Shown here piece by piece: positions 6,812 through 15,032 of a stretch of DNA of 46,568 nucleotides. A program made the translations under genes and the position numbers. This DNA comes from Eubacteriales bacterium (GTDB lineage Bacteria; Bacillota; Clostridia; Lachnospirales; Lachnospiraceae): assembly GCA_030526265.1 (NCBI GenBank), contig JAUNDE010000014.1, positions 1 through 46,568 on the forward strand, in the 5' to 3' direction. Each line of letters begins with the position of its first letter. Positions within the stretch are counted from its first letter, which is position 1. The notes beneath the pieces are model-generated. The model worked only from the letters and a program-made list of their open reading frames with translations. It made no database searches and had not been told where the DNA came from.

Positions 6812-8658
6812 AAAAATGTTTTGGTTTTCAAGATTTCTTCTTTTGATTTGACAATATGATAAGGCTTATGCGAATTGGATGTCTCTTCCAGAATTTCCAT
6901 TTCTTTCATAAGCCTTATGTAAGGTATAATACTTTTGTCTGTTTTTTGAAATCCCAGAGCGGTGATATTTTCTGATAAATATCTGGCAGAAGTATAACCA
7001 TGCTCGTATTCTGCGATGAGTTTCATGATATTTGAGATGATCGTATTTTCCCGACGGTTCATTTCGGAGACAGGGCTCATATGGATCAAATTCGACAAAC
7101 CATATTTTAATGTGATTTCCGGCATTCCATCTTTATCCACGTCAATCCGCTCAATCAGAAGTTCGATATCTCTTCGGTCAATCGTTTCTTGGCTGATGAG
7201 TTTATCTATGGTGCTCAGAGCATTCTCTGCCTGTTCTTTTTCATCCAATCGTTCAAAGCAGATTTCATCCAGTTCTTTTAACTGCATTTCCAGATCATGA
7301 ATCTGAGTCATCATATCGCATTGCAGAGATGCATAGGTTTCATTTATTAATGCTTCGTTTTCCGCAGAAGCAGAGAGATCCTTTATTTTCTGAGCGAACA
7401 GCACTTTTAACTGAAGCTTTTTTTCTTCGATCACAGAGAGAAGTTCCTGTCTTTTTTCCTCCGGCGTTTCTTTTAAATCAAAATCTTTCAGATCATAGCT
7501 TTCGATGACTTCACAGAAAGCATTGCGGCACATCCTGATATAGGCGAGGATATCTTGTATCAGATCCTTTTCCTCGATCAAATGAGCTTTGGCACAATAT
7601 GCTTTCCCTTTGGTGTTATAAGTGGAACAAATATAATATTTTCGCTCTTTATTCGAACTCTTTCGTCTTATCGGTGTGAGCTGTCTGCCGCAGTCTTTAC
7701 AGAAGAGACAGCTTCCGAATGGATTTGGAATTTCTGATTCCGACCACTGCCCGCGGTTTCCTCTGTAATGCGACTGAGTACGCTTTTGTTTTAACTCCTG
7801 CACGAGAGAGAAAGAGACCTTATCAATGATCGCAGGATGATGATTTTCAAAAACATACTGATCTTCCTTCGGGACACGTTTATCTTTTCCATGAACCGTA
7901 TTTCTTGCCCGCTTTTTCAGACGGAGAGTCCCGATATAAAAATCATTATCGAGAAGATCTTTCACCATGCTGTCGGTCCACTTTGTGGTAATCGTTCTTT
8001 TGCTTATCCGTCCTTCTTCCAGATTTCGTTCATGTTGGATCATGGATGGGGTAGGAGCAGCGTGATCCGTCAGGTGGTTTGCGATTTTCCGATATCCCAA
8101 ACCGGAAATATAAAGTTCATAAATAATCTTTACAGTGTCGGCTTCTTTGGGAACAATTTCCAGAATCGTTCTGTCTGATGCATTTCTGCGATAACCAAAA
8201 GGAGGGTTCGTCATCAAAGTACCTTCTTTTTGTCTGGCGTGGATCGCGCGCCTGATCTTTTTGCTTGTATCTTTTACATAGCGCTCGTTGAACCATGTCT
8301 GAATCCCGATCATATCGTCACCGGAATTGTTCGAATCATAATGATCGTCAATGACGATCAGATGTTTTCCCCGTTCCTGAAATTCATCGAGAAGGAGCAG
8401 CACCCTGGCATTATGCCTTCCGAGGCGGGAGAAGTCCTTGACGTACACGGTATCAATATCTTTGTCAAGATCCGCCATCATCTGCCGGAAGCCGGGTCTG
8501 TCGAAGATGTAGCCGGAAATGCCGTCATCTTCATACCAGCGATCAATGATTACGCCCTGACTGGACGCGTATTGGCTAATGATCAGTTTTTGATTTTCTA
8601 TAGAGACGTAGTTTTTATGATCATCGTCTCTGGAAAGACGGACATATCCTGCGTTCAT
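6808..8658 (-). CDS. Large serine recombinase (TnpX/TndX-like)
   Basis: A 616-residue site-specific recombinase. The N-terminal resolvase domain has YVRLSRDDD with nucleophile Ser at about residue 9, then YEDDGISGYIFDRPGFRQMM and VKDFSRLGRHNARV (catalytic Arg region). A Recombinase domain (PPFGYRR...GYRKIANHL), a zinc-ribbon (CLFCKDCGRQL...YYICSTYN...YCAKAHLIEE), a long coiled coil (about 400-500) and a C-terminal tail follow. All parts look intact. AAAGGAGA precedes the ATG by 5 bases. It probably forms an operon with the 59-aa gene upstream. No cargo boundaries were identified, so it is either the remnant driver of a mobile element or a domesticated recombinase. Confidence 0.93.
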   Translation of the reverse strand: MNAGYVRLSRDDDHKNYVSIENQKLIISQYASSQGVIIDRWYEDDGISGYIFDRPGFRQMMADLDKDIDTVYVKDFSRLGRHNARVLLLLDEFQERGKHLIVIDDHYDSNNSGDDMIGIQTWFNERYVKDTSKKIRRAIHARQKEGTLMTNPPFGYRRNASDRTILEIVPKEADTVKIIYELYISGLGYRKIANHLTDHAAPTPSMIQHERNLEEGRISKRTITTKWTDSMVKDLLDNDFYIGTLRLKKRARNTVHGKDKRVPKEDQYVFENHHPAIIDKVSFSLVQELKQKRTQSHYRGNRGQWSESEIPNPFGSCLFCKDCGRQLTPIRRKSSNKERKYYICSTYNTKGKAYCAKAHLIEEKDLIQDILAYIRMCRNAFCEVIESYDLKDFDLKETPEEKRQELLSVIEEKKLQLKVLFAQKIKDLSASAENEALINETYASLQCDMMTQIHDLEMQLKELDEICFERLDEKEQAENALSTIDKLISQETIDRRDIELLIERIDVDKDGMPEITLKYGLSNLIHMSPVSEMNRRENTIISNIMKLIAEYEHGYTSARYLSENITALGFQKTDKSIIPYIRLMKEMEILEETSNSHKPYHIVKSKEEILKTKTFF

Positions 8659-8724
8659 GAGCGTCTCCTTTATGAAAACTGAAATGATGAAAATTGGTAT
8701 CTGAAAGATTCTGGTATGAGACTA

Positions 8725-8904
8725 TTATTCTTCCCAGTGATTTTTTATCAGAGCTTTGAGACCTGTATGGATGTCTGCATCGGGCTTTCCATCAAAGAAT
8801 GTGACTACCCGGAAGCCGATTCTTATCAGATGTTCTTTTGCAAATTCATATTCTTCCTGCGTTGGGTAATCATTTCGCCAAAGATAATAGGTTGGCTTGT
8901 GCAA
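8725..8904 (-). CDS. 59-aa hypothetical protein upstream of the recombinase (TTG start)
   Basis: On the minus strand an open frame reads TTG (8902-8904), then HKPTYYLWRNDYPTQEEYEF and on through AKEHLIRIGFRVVTFFDGK, ending NHWEE before tandem TAA and TAG stops. An upstream in-frame stop precludes any ATG start; GGAAGG lies about 10 bases before the TTG. Composition is strongly protein-like: mixed charge, conserved-looking aromatic and GFRVV segments. It ends 66 bases before the recombinase start, on the same strand. I do not know its function; a recombination accessory or directionality role is only a guess from position. Confidence 0.6.
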   Translation of the reverse strand: MHKPTYYLWRNDYPTQEEYEFAKEHLIRIGFRVVTFFDGKPDADIHTGLKALIKNHWEE

Positions 8905-8948
8905 GGGTGAGGAATCCTTCCGTATTGGCTCTTATTTTTATGATATAA

Positions 8949-8982
8949 AAAGTGGACAGTTTTATGTCTGTCCACTTTAAAT
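8949..8982 (-). terminator. Terminator facing the recombinase unit
   Basis: AAAGTGGACAG (8949-8959), 8-base loop, CTGTCCACTTT (8968-8978). Read on the minus strand it is followed by a T-run, so it terminates transcripts coming from the DUF genes to the right. The stem is the same as at 6780-6806 with a different loop. Confidence 0.75.
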
Positions 8983-8994
8983 AATTCTGATTGA

Positions 8995-9831
8995 TCAGAT
9001 AATAAAAATCTTATCCAGAGTCTGATACTTCACTGCGTTGTCAATACGAACAGCGATATTTTTTATTTCATTACATAGATAATCATAGATTTTGCTATCC
9101 GATTCATCTATTCCCTGAAGCAGTCTGTGAACCATTTTTTTCAAAATGCACTCGATATCTGATATGGAATGAAGCGAAAATACTTCTGATAATTGTTCAT
9201 ATTCATCTTTCCGGAATCCAAAATCACGAAATGATTTACCGATCGCGATATGTCCGATCGTATTGATCAAAACAATGCTGGTGATATTTTCTATCATGTT
9301 CTCGTAATCAGGCACCATCTGCTTTATAACCGAGAGAATATAATTTCGATCAAAGAGACGGAGAAAACGCTGTTCGGTCTGAACGGAAGTGATAAATGTA
9401 TAAACCGCATCAACTCCTCATTTTAAGTGAATATCCTCCAGAATCGGATAATCTAATGTAAGAATGGTATCCTGTGGGAAAAATTTCGCATCATACCATT
9501 TTAAAAATTCCGGAATTCCTTTTTGCACGGTATCGCGCAGACAGATTATATTGTAGTCATCAAAGCAGGATGACATTTCATTGTGAATTTCCAGTATCTG
9601 TTTAGCCTTTTCAAATACGAGCTGCCTGCCTGTCTGATATTGTTCCATAATGGAAATGTCATTCCTGCATAACTGATTTGCTGCTGAATTATGATACTCA
9701 TTTAAGCAGAAAATGACACCATGCATCAGTCTCTGTGCATTTTCATATGTAATAGAAGTGTTGTCGCAGCCTGCATACTGTTTGGCCAGATCGGCAACGA
9801 TCGGTATCAGTTCTTCCATCTTATCATCCAT
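8995..9831 (-). pseudogene. DUF6179-like protein interrupted by in-frame UGA
   Basis: From ATG 9831 (GGAGGTAGGG just upstream) the frame runs 137 codons, MDDKMEELIPIVADLAKQ to ...YPILEDIHLK, then meets UGA at 9418-9420. It remains open in the same frame (GVDAVYTFITSVQTEQRFLR, then VPDYENMIENITSIVLINTI) to a stop at 8995. The two parts look like one polypeptide of about 277 residues. I relate it to the Lachnospiraceae DUF6179 family from memory; function unknown. It starts 4 bases after the DUF6323-like gene, implying one operon. No hairpin suggesting UGA recoding follows, so a nonsense mutation is likeliest. The downstream half alone might still be translated from the ATG at 9318. Confidence 0.65.
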
Positions 9832-9835
9832 TTCC

Positions 9836-10372
9836 CTACCTCCAGCAAAGGTCTCTAAGTACCTGCAAATACAATTCCCGGTCCCATCTCTGCACAATAT
9901 CTGCCTTGGAAAATTCACCTTTTCCCTTTGTGATGATATGGTTTCTGTAACCGGCCCGGATCGCCTCACTGAATATTTCCAGACAGGTACTTTCAAGATA
10001 ATCCAGATCTCCAAAACATGGATCCTCGAACTGTTCTCTCATAAAGTTCAGCAGTTCTTCATCAGAAATCTCATCATTCATTTCATTTTTATACTCAAAG
10101 AAGATCTCCTGAAGACGGATCAGAGTATCCAGGTAATTATCCTGTGATATGAAAGATGAATCGCAAAATGCATAAATGATCTGTGGGAGAATGCTATGTC
10201 CAAATTCAATCCTCCCGGTTTCTTTCAACGTATTCTTTTTTTCTGCAAGTAAAAGTTCTGTTTCTGTTTCAGACAACTGCAATCCATATTTCTCCGTATA
10301 TTGATTCGTTTCCTGAATCTGTTTTATCCACGTTTGCCGGTTCATAATATCCAGCCAGTTTTGTTCGCTCAT
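9836..10372 (-). CDS. DUF6323-like protein of unknown function
   Basis: About 178 residues, soluble, acidic, predicted mostly helical. It includes GRIEFGHSILPQIIYAFCDS, DEELLNFMREQFEDPCFGDL and LEIFSEAIRAGY. It resembles, as far as I recall, the DUF6323 family that commonly precedes a DUF6179 gene in Lachnospiraceae. Start chosen at 10372 because GGAGGTG lies 6 bases upstream; a longer frame would overlap the hairpin region and a truncated transporter gene. No catalytic motif is visible. Its operon partner is the interrupted DUF6179-like gene. Confidence 0.65.
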   Translation of the reverse strand: MSEQNWLDIMNRQTWIKQIQETNQYTEKYGLQLSETETELLLAEKKNTLKETGRIEFGHSILPQIIYAFCDSSFISQDNYLDTLIRLQEIFFEYKNEMNDEISDEELLNFMREQFEDPCFGDLDYLESTCLEIFSEAIRAGYRNHIITKGKGEFSKADIVQRWDRELYLQVLRDLCWR

Positions 10373-10430
10373 ACGCACACCTCCATCATTGGAAATGTAG
10401 TATAACCCTGCATGGGAAATAGTACCAGTC

Positions 10431-10459
10431 TTGATTTTTTCGCGATTTTGTGGTAATAT
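10431..10459 (+). promoter_or_regulatory. Plus-strand promoter-like sequence with no gene after it
   Basis: TTGATT (10431-10436), 17 bases, TAATAT (10454-10459). Transcription from it would enter the hairpin at 10469-10490 at once and otherwise run antisense to the broken transporter gene. Confidence 0.4.
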
Positions 10460-10468
10460 AACAGTGCG

Positions 10469-10496
10469 AGGAAGAGAAAAATCTCTTCCTTTTTTA
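10469..10496 (+). terminator. Orphan plus-strand terminator hairpin
   Basis: AGGAAGAGA (10469-10477), AAAA loop, TCTCTTCCT (10482-10490), then a run of Ts. It is oriented for plus-strand transcripts, yet no plus-strand gene ends here; minus-strand reading has no T-tract. It may be left from a deleted gene. Confidence 0.6.
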
Positions 10497-10508
10497 CATT
10501 GTATAGTG

Positions 10509-10994
10509 TCAAACACCCTTTCGACCGCCAAGCACATCTTTGCCTTTCAGGTCTTCCCACTTGAAATCCTTTACATCTTCCCTTGCGACAAGAAAATTTC
10601 CGGCGCGCTGTGTGAGCTGGGCAAAGTTGACGACATAGTCTGTGGCACCTTCATTGTATGTGTAAATCGATGCTTCCGATCCCATAAAGCCAATGTCGGC
10701 TTCGCCGGAGAGAACAGCGGTCATGGTCTTATCGGCGCCAAAACCAGTGACGAGGGTTAAGCGAATACCCTCCTCTTCAAAATAGCCGTTCTCAATAGCA
10801 ACATACATCGGGGCATAGAAAATGGAGTGGGCAACTTCATTTAATGTTACATTTTTCAATTCTGTCGGTTCAGTGTCGGTCTTTGAAGTATCTGTTTCCG
10901 CAGATTTGTCAGAGTCTGATGCGCCTGAACATCCAATGACAATGACAGACAGCATAGATACAGTAAGGAAGAGTGCTAAAAGTTTCTTTTTCAT
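10509..10994 (-). pseudogene. Truncated NitT/TauT-type (NMT1/THI5-like) substrate-binding lipoprotein
   Basis: Starts with a lipoprotein signal (MKKKLLALFLTVSMLSVIVI then GCSG, lipid-attachment Cys at about residue 22) and a Ser/Thr/Asp linker. Lobe I of a periplasmic-binding fold follows: FYAPMYVAIENGYFEEEG, GADKTMTAVLSGEADIGFMG. It stops at GKDVLGGRKGV after 161 residues, where relatives of about 330 continue GGRKGG plus lobe II. No permease or ATPase partner is adjacent. Family members import sulfonates, nitrate or thiamine precursors, so a former link to the nearby thiamine genes is possible. The cut lies about 140 bases from the DUF6323-like start. Confidence 0.8.
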
Positions 10995-11054
10995 AATAAT
11001 CCCCTTTCTTTTTTAGGCGTTATTAGTATATTCAAAGGGGAAAAAGAGGTGAAT

Positions 11055-11111
11055 GATGTCAGCTTAAGCTGACCAGAATCGCGCGCCAAGTCTCACGTGC
11101 GTTCGACTTGA
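11055..11111 (+). repeat. 57-bp perfect direct repeat, copy 1
   Basis: Identical over 57 bases and in the same orientation to 21021-21077. It contains a 16-bp palindrome, GTCAGCTTAAGCTGAC, then AGAATCGCGCGC and a CAAGTC...GACTTG hairpin. The left arm pairing with AGAATCGCGCGC, present next to copy 2, is missing here, so this copy looks like the right half of a larger element. It overlaps the last codons of the 72-aa gene. Confidence 0.9.
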
Positions 11112-11311
11112 TCTGGAAGTTCTGGCGGCCTGAATTTATATAATGATTCATATGCTTCTAACTCTGCTTTGGAAGTAAGTCCTGCAGGGATCAGACCGGT
11201 ACAGTCTGTAGTGGAGGCTGCATTTGAAAGATAGTCATAAGAGTCGATGATATCCTCATTTTTTATATGTTTGTTCTTCTTTTGTAAAGACTCATTTTCA
11301 TTTGAAAGCAT
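11093..11311 (-). CDS. 72-aa hypothetical protein with SYDYLSNAAS..DCTGLIP motif
   Basis: ATG at 11311 has AAAGGAGA 9 bases upstream. The sequence is charged at the N-terminus, then SYDYLSNAASTTDCTGLIPA and KAELEAYESLYKFRPP. The SYDYLSNAAS...DCTGLIP core looks like a motif seen in small Lachnospiraceae proteins of unknown role, though I cannot name a family. The last few residues (VERT) are encoded by the 57-bp repeat, so the native C-terminus may have been altered. It is divergent from the YerC-like regulator. One Cys in a Gly/Thr-rich core makes a peptide-precursor role conceivable but unsupported. Confidence 0.6.
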   Translation of the reverse strand: MLSNENESLQKKNKHIKNEDIIDSYDYLSNAASTTDCTGLIPAGLTSKAELEAYESLYKFRPPELPDQVERT

Positions 11312-11477
11312 ATTATTTTTCTCCTTTTATGAAAAATGTTAAAATACATCAATATTATTTCGGAAAAGGAAACCTTTTATTCTCAAATGTTAAAATCTTG
11401 ATTTATTTTATAGACTTTAAAGATTTACTGTGGTAAAATGTTAACGAACAAATTTGAAGTTCATTTGGAGGTTTATA

Positions 11478-11777
11478 ATGAATAAAAAAATTAGAACTGA
11501 AGCAGTTGACTATCTTTTTGATGCAATTCTAAGCTTAAAGGATAAAGAAGAATGTTATACTTTCTTTGAAGACATATGTACCATCAATGAATTGCTTTCT
11601 TTATCACAGAGATTTGAAGTGGCAAAGATGTTAAGAGAGCAGAGAACCTATCTTGAGATCGCAGAAAAGACCGGAGCGTCGACTGCAACGATCAGCCGTG
11701 TGAATCGTTCCCTGAATTATGGAAATGACGGCTATGATATGGTGTTTGAGAGAATAAATAAAAAGGACAATCAATAG
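11478..11777 (+). CDS. yerC: YerC/YecD-family TrpR-like regulator
   Basis: A 99-residue TrpR-superfamily helix-turn-helix protein. RTEAVDYLFDAILSLKDKEE is followed by the DNA-binding core LLSLSQRFEVAKMLREQRTY and GASTATISRVNRSLNYG, diagnostic of YerC/YecD. The start at 11478 has TTGGAGG 6 bases upstream, better than the in-frame ATG at 11454. Its role in Firmicutes is little defined; unlike TrpR it is widely conserved and not tied to tryptophan genes. Monocistronic, closed by a terminator at 11805-11842. Confidence 0.9.
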   Translation: MNKKIRTEAVDYLFDAILSLKDKEECYTFFEDICTINELLSLSQRFEVAKMLREQRTYLEIAEKTGASTATISRVNRSLNYGNDGYDMVFERINKKDNQ

Positions 11778-11804
11778 TTTGCAGGATTTATAATATGTAA
11801 GCTT

Positions 11805-11842
11805 GCCCTCGTTACTGAATAAAAAGTAACGGGGGCTTTTTT
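11805..11842 (+). terminator. Terminator after yerC-like gene
   Basis: GCCCTCGTTAC (11805-11815) pairs with GTAACGGGGGC (11826-11836) with one G-U pair, then TTTTTT. Confidence 0.9.
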
Positions 11843-12049
11843 ATGCAGCAGGAAATTCCGGCAGATTTCCAATGAATGGAAAAATACTGACTTAATGTTT
11901 TTCAGGCAGAGATGAAAATGCATGACCAAATTGTTTGCACCGGCACTGAAATTAACAGCATTAAAGGATCGTACTTTTTTCCTTATGATGAGTGTACAAA
12001 GTCAGTCAGACATAATGACACAGAATCAAAATGAATGGAGGAAAGAGAA

Positions 12050-12850
12050 ATGAGTCAGAGTTGGTTAGGATTGGAAGACAAAGTCGTAATTGTTACAGGT
12101 GGTGCATCAGGTATTGGAAAGCATGTTGTTGACACTCTTGTAAAAGTTGGAGCGAATGCAGTTATCGTCGATATGAATGTTAATACCGGAGACGAGATCG
12201 ATGGTGCTTACTGTGTGCAGTGTAATGTGACAGATGCATCGAGTGTTCAGGCTATGGCAGATGCAGTTGTTGAAAAATACGGACGAATTGATGCACTGGT
12301 TAATAATGCCGGAATCAATCTTCCAAGATTACTGGTTGATGTAAAGGGAGAGAAACCTCAGTACGAACTGAATGATGATTCGTTCAATAAGATGTTTGCA
12401 GTAAATGTAAAAGGAGTATTTCTCTGTGCACAGGCTTGTGCGAAGCAGATGCTGAAACAGGGCAAAGGGGTTATCGTCAATATGTCATCTGAGTCCGGCA
12501 AAGAGGGCTCACAGGGACAGTCAGCATATTCAGCTACAAAGGGAGCTGTTGACAGCTTCACCCGTTCCTGGGCAAAAGAGCTTGGTAAATACAACATCAG
12601 AGTTTTGGCTTGTGCACCTGGAATTATGGAAGCAACAGGTCTTAGAACACCGGCGTACAATGAAGCACTTGCTTACACAAGAGGAGTAAAGCCGGAAGAT
12701 CTTTCTACAGATTATACAAAAGTAATCCCGATGGGAAGAGATGGAAAGCTGGACGAAGTTGGAGATCTGGTTGCATATATGGTTTCTGACCGTGCAAGTT
12801 ATATCGCAGGAACTACAATCAATATTTCCGGCGGAAAATCAAGAGGCTAG
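12050..12850 (+). CDS. srlD: Sorbitol-6-phosphate 2-dehydrogenase
   Basis: A 266-residue classical SDR converting imported sorbitol-6-phosphate to fructose-6-phosphate with NAD. Motifs: TGGASGIGK (about 17-25), NNAG, Ser in NMSSESG, Tyr/Lys in SAYSATKGA, C-terminal NISGGKSRG. The start at 12050 (MSQSWLGLEDK) is preferred because GGAGGAAAG lies just before it; an upstream in-frame ATG at 12035 overlaps that site. First gene of the glucitol PTS operon. The 200-base leader upstream holds no recognised gene or clear promoter. Paralogous to the SDR at 1186-1974. Confidence 0.92.
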   Translation: MSQSWLGLEDKVVIVTGGASGIGKHVVDTLVKVGANAVIVDMNVNTGDEIDGAYCVQCNVTDASSVQAMADAVVEKYGRIDALVNNAGINLPRLLVDVKGEKPQYELNDDSFNKMFAVNVKGVFLCAQACAKQMLKQGKGVIVNMSSESGKEGSQGQSAYSATKGAVDSFTRSWAKELGKYNIRVLACAPGIMEATGLRTPAYNEALAYTRGVKPEDLSTDYTKVIPMGRDGKLDEVGDLVAYMVSDRASYIAGTTINISGGKSRG

Positions 12851-12905
12851 ACATCATACACAGATTTGATATAAAAGTCGAATAACACAGAACGGAGGAA
12901 TACAT

Positions 12906-13352
12906 ATGTTGCGGTTAGCGATTGTTTTAGGTGTGGCATTTCTTTTACAGATTATCTTAAGTATGCTGCAGATGAAACATTTTTCAAATGAATTTGTAAA
13001 GCTTCATCGAAAAGGAAAAGTAGCCTGTGGAAGAAAGGCAGGAGGATTTCGAGCCGGAGCAATTGTAATGTTTTTGATTGATGATGATGGAATCATTCGG
13101 GAAGGGAAGAAGTTAGAAGGCGTTACTTTCCTGGCGAGAGTGAGACCGTTAAAAGGTTTTGAGGGAAGAGACATCCGTACCGTATCGGAAGCAGATGTTC
13201 CAAAAACTCATAAAAATTTAGGAAAAGCTGTGGCAGATGCGTCCTTAACATTTAAAAAGTATACAGCCGGAGAAATTATTCCGGAGCCATTATCACCATT
13301 TCAAAAGGTCGGAAGTTCTGTGGGAAACATATTTAAAGGTAAAGTCGCATAA
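12906..13352 (+). CDS. gutM: Glucitol operon activator GutM
   Basis: A 148-residue GutM-family protein: an N-terminal membrane segment (LAIVLGVAFLLQIILSM), then a basic cytoplasmic domain with GRKAGGFRAGAIVMFLIDDDG and FLARVRPLKGFEGRDI. In enterics GutM activates glucitol genes; in clostridia it is conserved between the dehydrogenase and the PTS genes. GGAGGAATAC precedes the ATG. Position is exactly that of known glucitol operons. Confidence 0.92.
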   Translation: MLRLAIVLGVAFLLQIILSMLQMKHFSNEFVKLHRKGKVACGRKAGGFRAGAIVMFLIDDDGIIREGKKLEGVTFLARVRPLKGFEGRDIRTVSEADVPKTHKNLGKAVADASLTFKKYTAGEIIPEPLSPFQKVGSSVGNIFKGKVA

Positions 13353-13390
13353 CGAAAGATTATGTGGTCGAAACAGAAAGGTGGAACATT

Positions 13391-13939
13391 ATGGAATTTA
13401 TTGTAAAAGCAGCATCAGGGTTTATGAATTTATTTACACTTGGTGGACAACAGTTTATGGATTGGGTAGTTGGTATCGTACCAACGATCGTCGTACTTTT
13501 GATTTTAATGAATGCAATCATTGCATTGGCAGGACAGAAGAGAGTAGACGCATTGGCAAGAGTTTGTACAAGCAACCCGGTACTTCGATATGCAGTGCTT
13601 CCTTGGGTGAGTGCTTTTATGCTTGGTAACCCAATGGCTCTTTCAATGGGGAAATTCATGCCGGAATTTTATAAACCATGTTATTATGCATCAGCAACTT
13701 ATCATTGCCATACGAACAGTGGTATTTTTCCACATATCAATGCGTCAGAGATTTTTATCTATCTCGGAATCGCAAATGGTATTACACAGTTAGGTCTTGA
13801 CACAACACCACTTGCAATTCGCTATTTACTTGTTGGTATCGTTTGTAACTTCATCTCAGGATGGGCTACAGAATTCACAACAAAATTTGTTGAAAAACAG
13901 CAGGGTGTTAAGTTGAGCAGAGAATTAAAAGCAAGCTAA
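13391..13939 (+). CDS. srlA: PTS glucitol/sorbitol transporter subunit IIC
   Basis: About 182 residues, several membrane spans ([21 protein letters not shown], then [15 protein letters not shown]). Conserved glucitol-IIC stretch: [42 protein letters not shown]. It forms part of the sorbitol translocation channel. Start at 13391 ([11 protein letters not shown]) follows AAAGGTGG; a 9-codon longer start lies upstream. Followed 35 bases later by the IIBC gene. Confidence 0.95.
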   Translation: MEFIVKAASGFMNLFTLGGQQFMDWVVGIVPTIVVLLILMNAIIALAGQKRVDALARVCTSNPVLRYAVLPWVSAFMLGNPMALSMGKFMPEFYKPCYYASATYHCHTNSGIFPHINASEIFIYLGIANGITQLGLDTTPLAIRYLLVGIVCNFISGWATEFTTKFVEKQQGVKLSRELKAS

Positions 13940-13974
13940 AAGGAAAAGAGATTAATATAGAGGAGGAAAAAGTC

Positions 13975-15000
13975 ATGTCCGAATATCGTTCGATTAAAGT
14001 AGAGAGAGGTAGTGGTGGATTTGGTGGACCATTGATCATCACACCAACAGAAAAAAGAAACAAAGTTATGTACATTACTGGTGGCGGTGCAGAACCAGAG
14101 TGTCTTGCAAAAATCGTTGAGCTTACAGGATTAACACCAGTAAATGGTTTCAAGACAAATTGTCCGGAAGAGGAACTTGCGCTTGTTATCATTGACTGTG
14201 GCGGAACACTTAGATGTGGAATCTACCCACAGAAAAGAATTCCTACAATTAACACAAATCCAGTTGGTAAATCTGGTCCTTTGGCACAGTTCATCAAAGA
14301 GGACATCTATGTTTCAGGTGTAACTTCCGCAGAGGTGTCACTGGCAGATGGATCAGAAGTTCAGGCTTCTGCACAGGAAAAAGTGGAAGATAAAGCCGAA
14401 GAACCGAAAAAAGAGGGAGTTAAATTCACTTCTGATATGAAGGTTTCTGAAACACTGGCTGCACAGGAAAAGAAAAGCATTGTTACAAAAGTTGGTCTTG
14501 CAGCAGGAAAGGTAGTAGCAACATTTAACCAGGCAGCACGTGATTCAATCCAGACAGTTATTACAACGATCCTTCCATTTATGGGCTTTGTTTCACTGTT
14601 GATTGGTATTATCAATGGATCAGGATTCGGTAATGCATTTGCATCCCTTTTAACACCACTTGCAGGAAATATTGTTGGTCTTTTGATCCTTGGTATTATC
14701 TGTTCCATCCCTGGATTGTCAGCACTGCTTGGACCTGGTGCTGTAATCGCACAGATTGTAGGAACTCTGATTGGAGCTGAAATCGGAAAAGGAAATATTC
14801 CTCCGCAGCTGGCACTTCCTGCATTGTTTGCAATCAACACACAGGGAGCATGTGACTTTATTCCAGTAGGTCTTGGACTCGCTGAGGCCGAAACTGAGAC
14901 TGTAGAAGTTGGTGTCGTATCAGTTATGTACTCACGTTTCGCTACTGGCTGGCTTAGAGTAGTCATCGCTTACCTTGCAAGCTTTGGGCTGTACGCATAA
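13975..15000 (+). CDS. srlE: PTS glucitol/sorbitol transporter subunit IIB/IIC
   Basis: A 341-residue protein. The N-terminal cytoplasmic IIB part (about 1-110: [51 protein letters not shown]) carries Cys residues, one of which is phosphorylated in the family. An Ala/Glu/Lys-rich linker (about 120-165) is followed by C-terminal membrane segments ([37 protein letters not shown]). It transfers phosphate from IIA to sorbitol during uptake. GAGGAGG lies before the ATG. Confidence 0.95.
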   Translation: MSEYRSIKVERGSGGFGGPLIITPTEKRNKVMYITGGGAEPECLAKIVELTGLTPVNGFKTNCPEEELALVIIDCGGTLRCGIYPQKRIPTINTNPVGKSGPLAQFIKEDIYVSGVTSAEVSLADGSEVQASAQEKVEDKAEEPKKEGVKFTSDMKVSETLAAQEKKSIVTKVGLAAGKVVATFNQAARDSIQTVITTILPFMGFVSLLIGIINGSGFGNAFASLLTPLAGNIVGLLILGIICSIPGLSALLGPGAVIAQIVGTLIGAEIGKGNIPPQLALPALFAINTQGACDFIPVGLGLAEAETETVEVGVVSVMYSRFATGWLRVVIAYLASFGLYA

Positions 15001-15032
15001 ACCCAATTTAGGCATAATTATTATTTAACAGC

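Noticed and set aside
8230-8682. A 150-codon plus-strand frame opposite the recombinase gene.
   Set aside because: It is the antisense of a fully conserved resolvase domain, with no ribosome site or family signature.
11912-12034. A 40-codon frame upstream of srlD (MKMHDQIVCTGTEINSIKGS...).
   Set aside because: No ribosome site, no recognisable family, and it lies in the expected regulatory leader of the glucitol operon; treated as chance.
13381-13793. Plus-strand frames overlapping srlA out of frame.
   Set aside because: Shadows of a conserved PTS gene; no independent start site or motifs.
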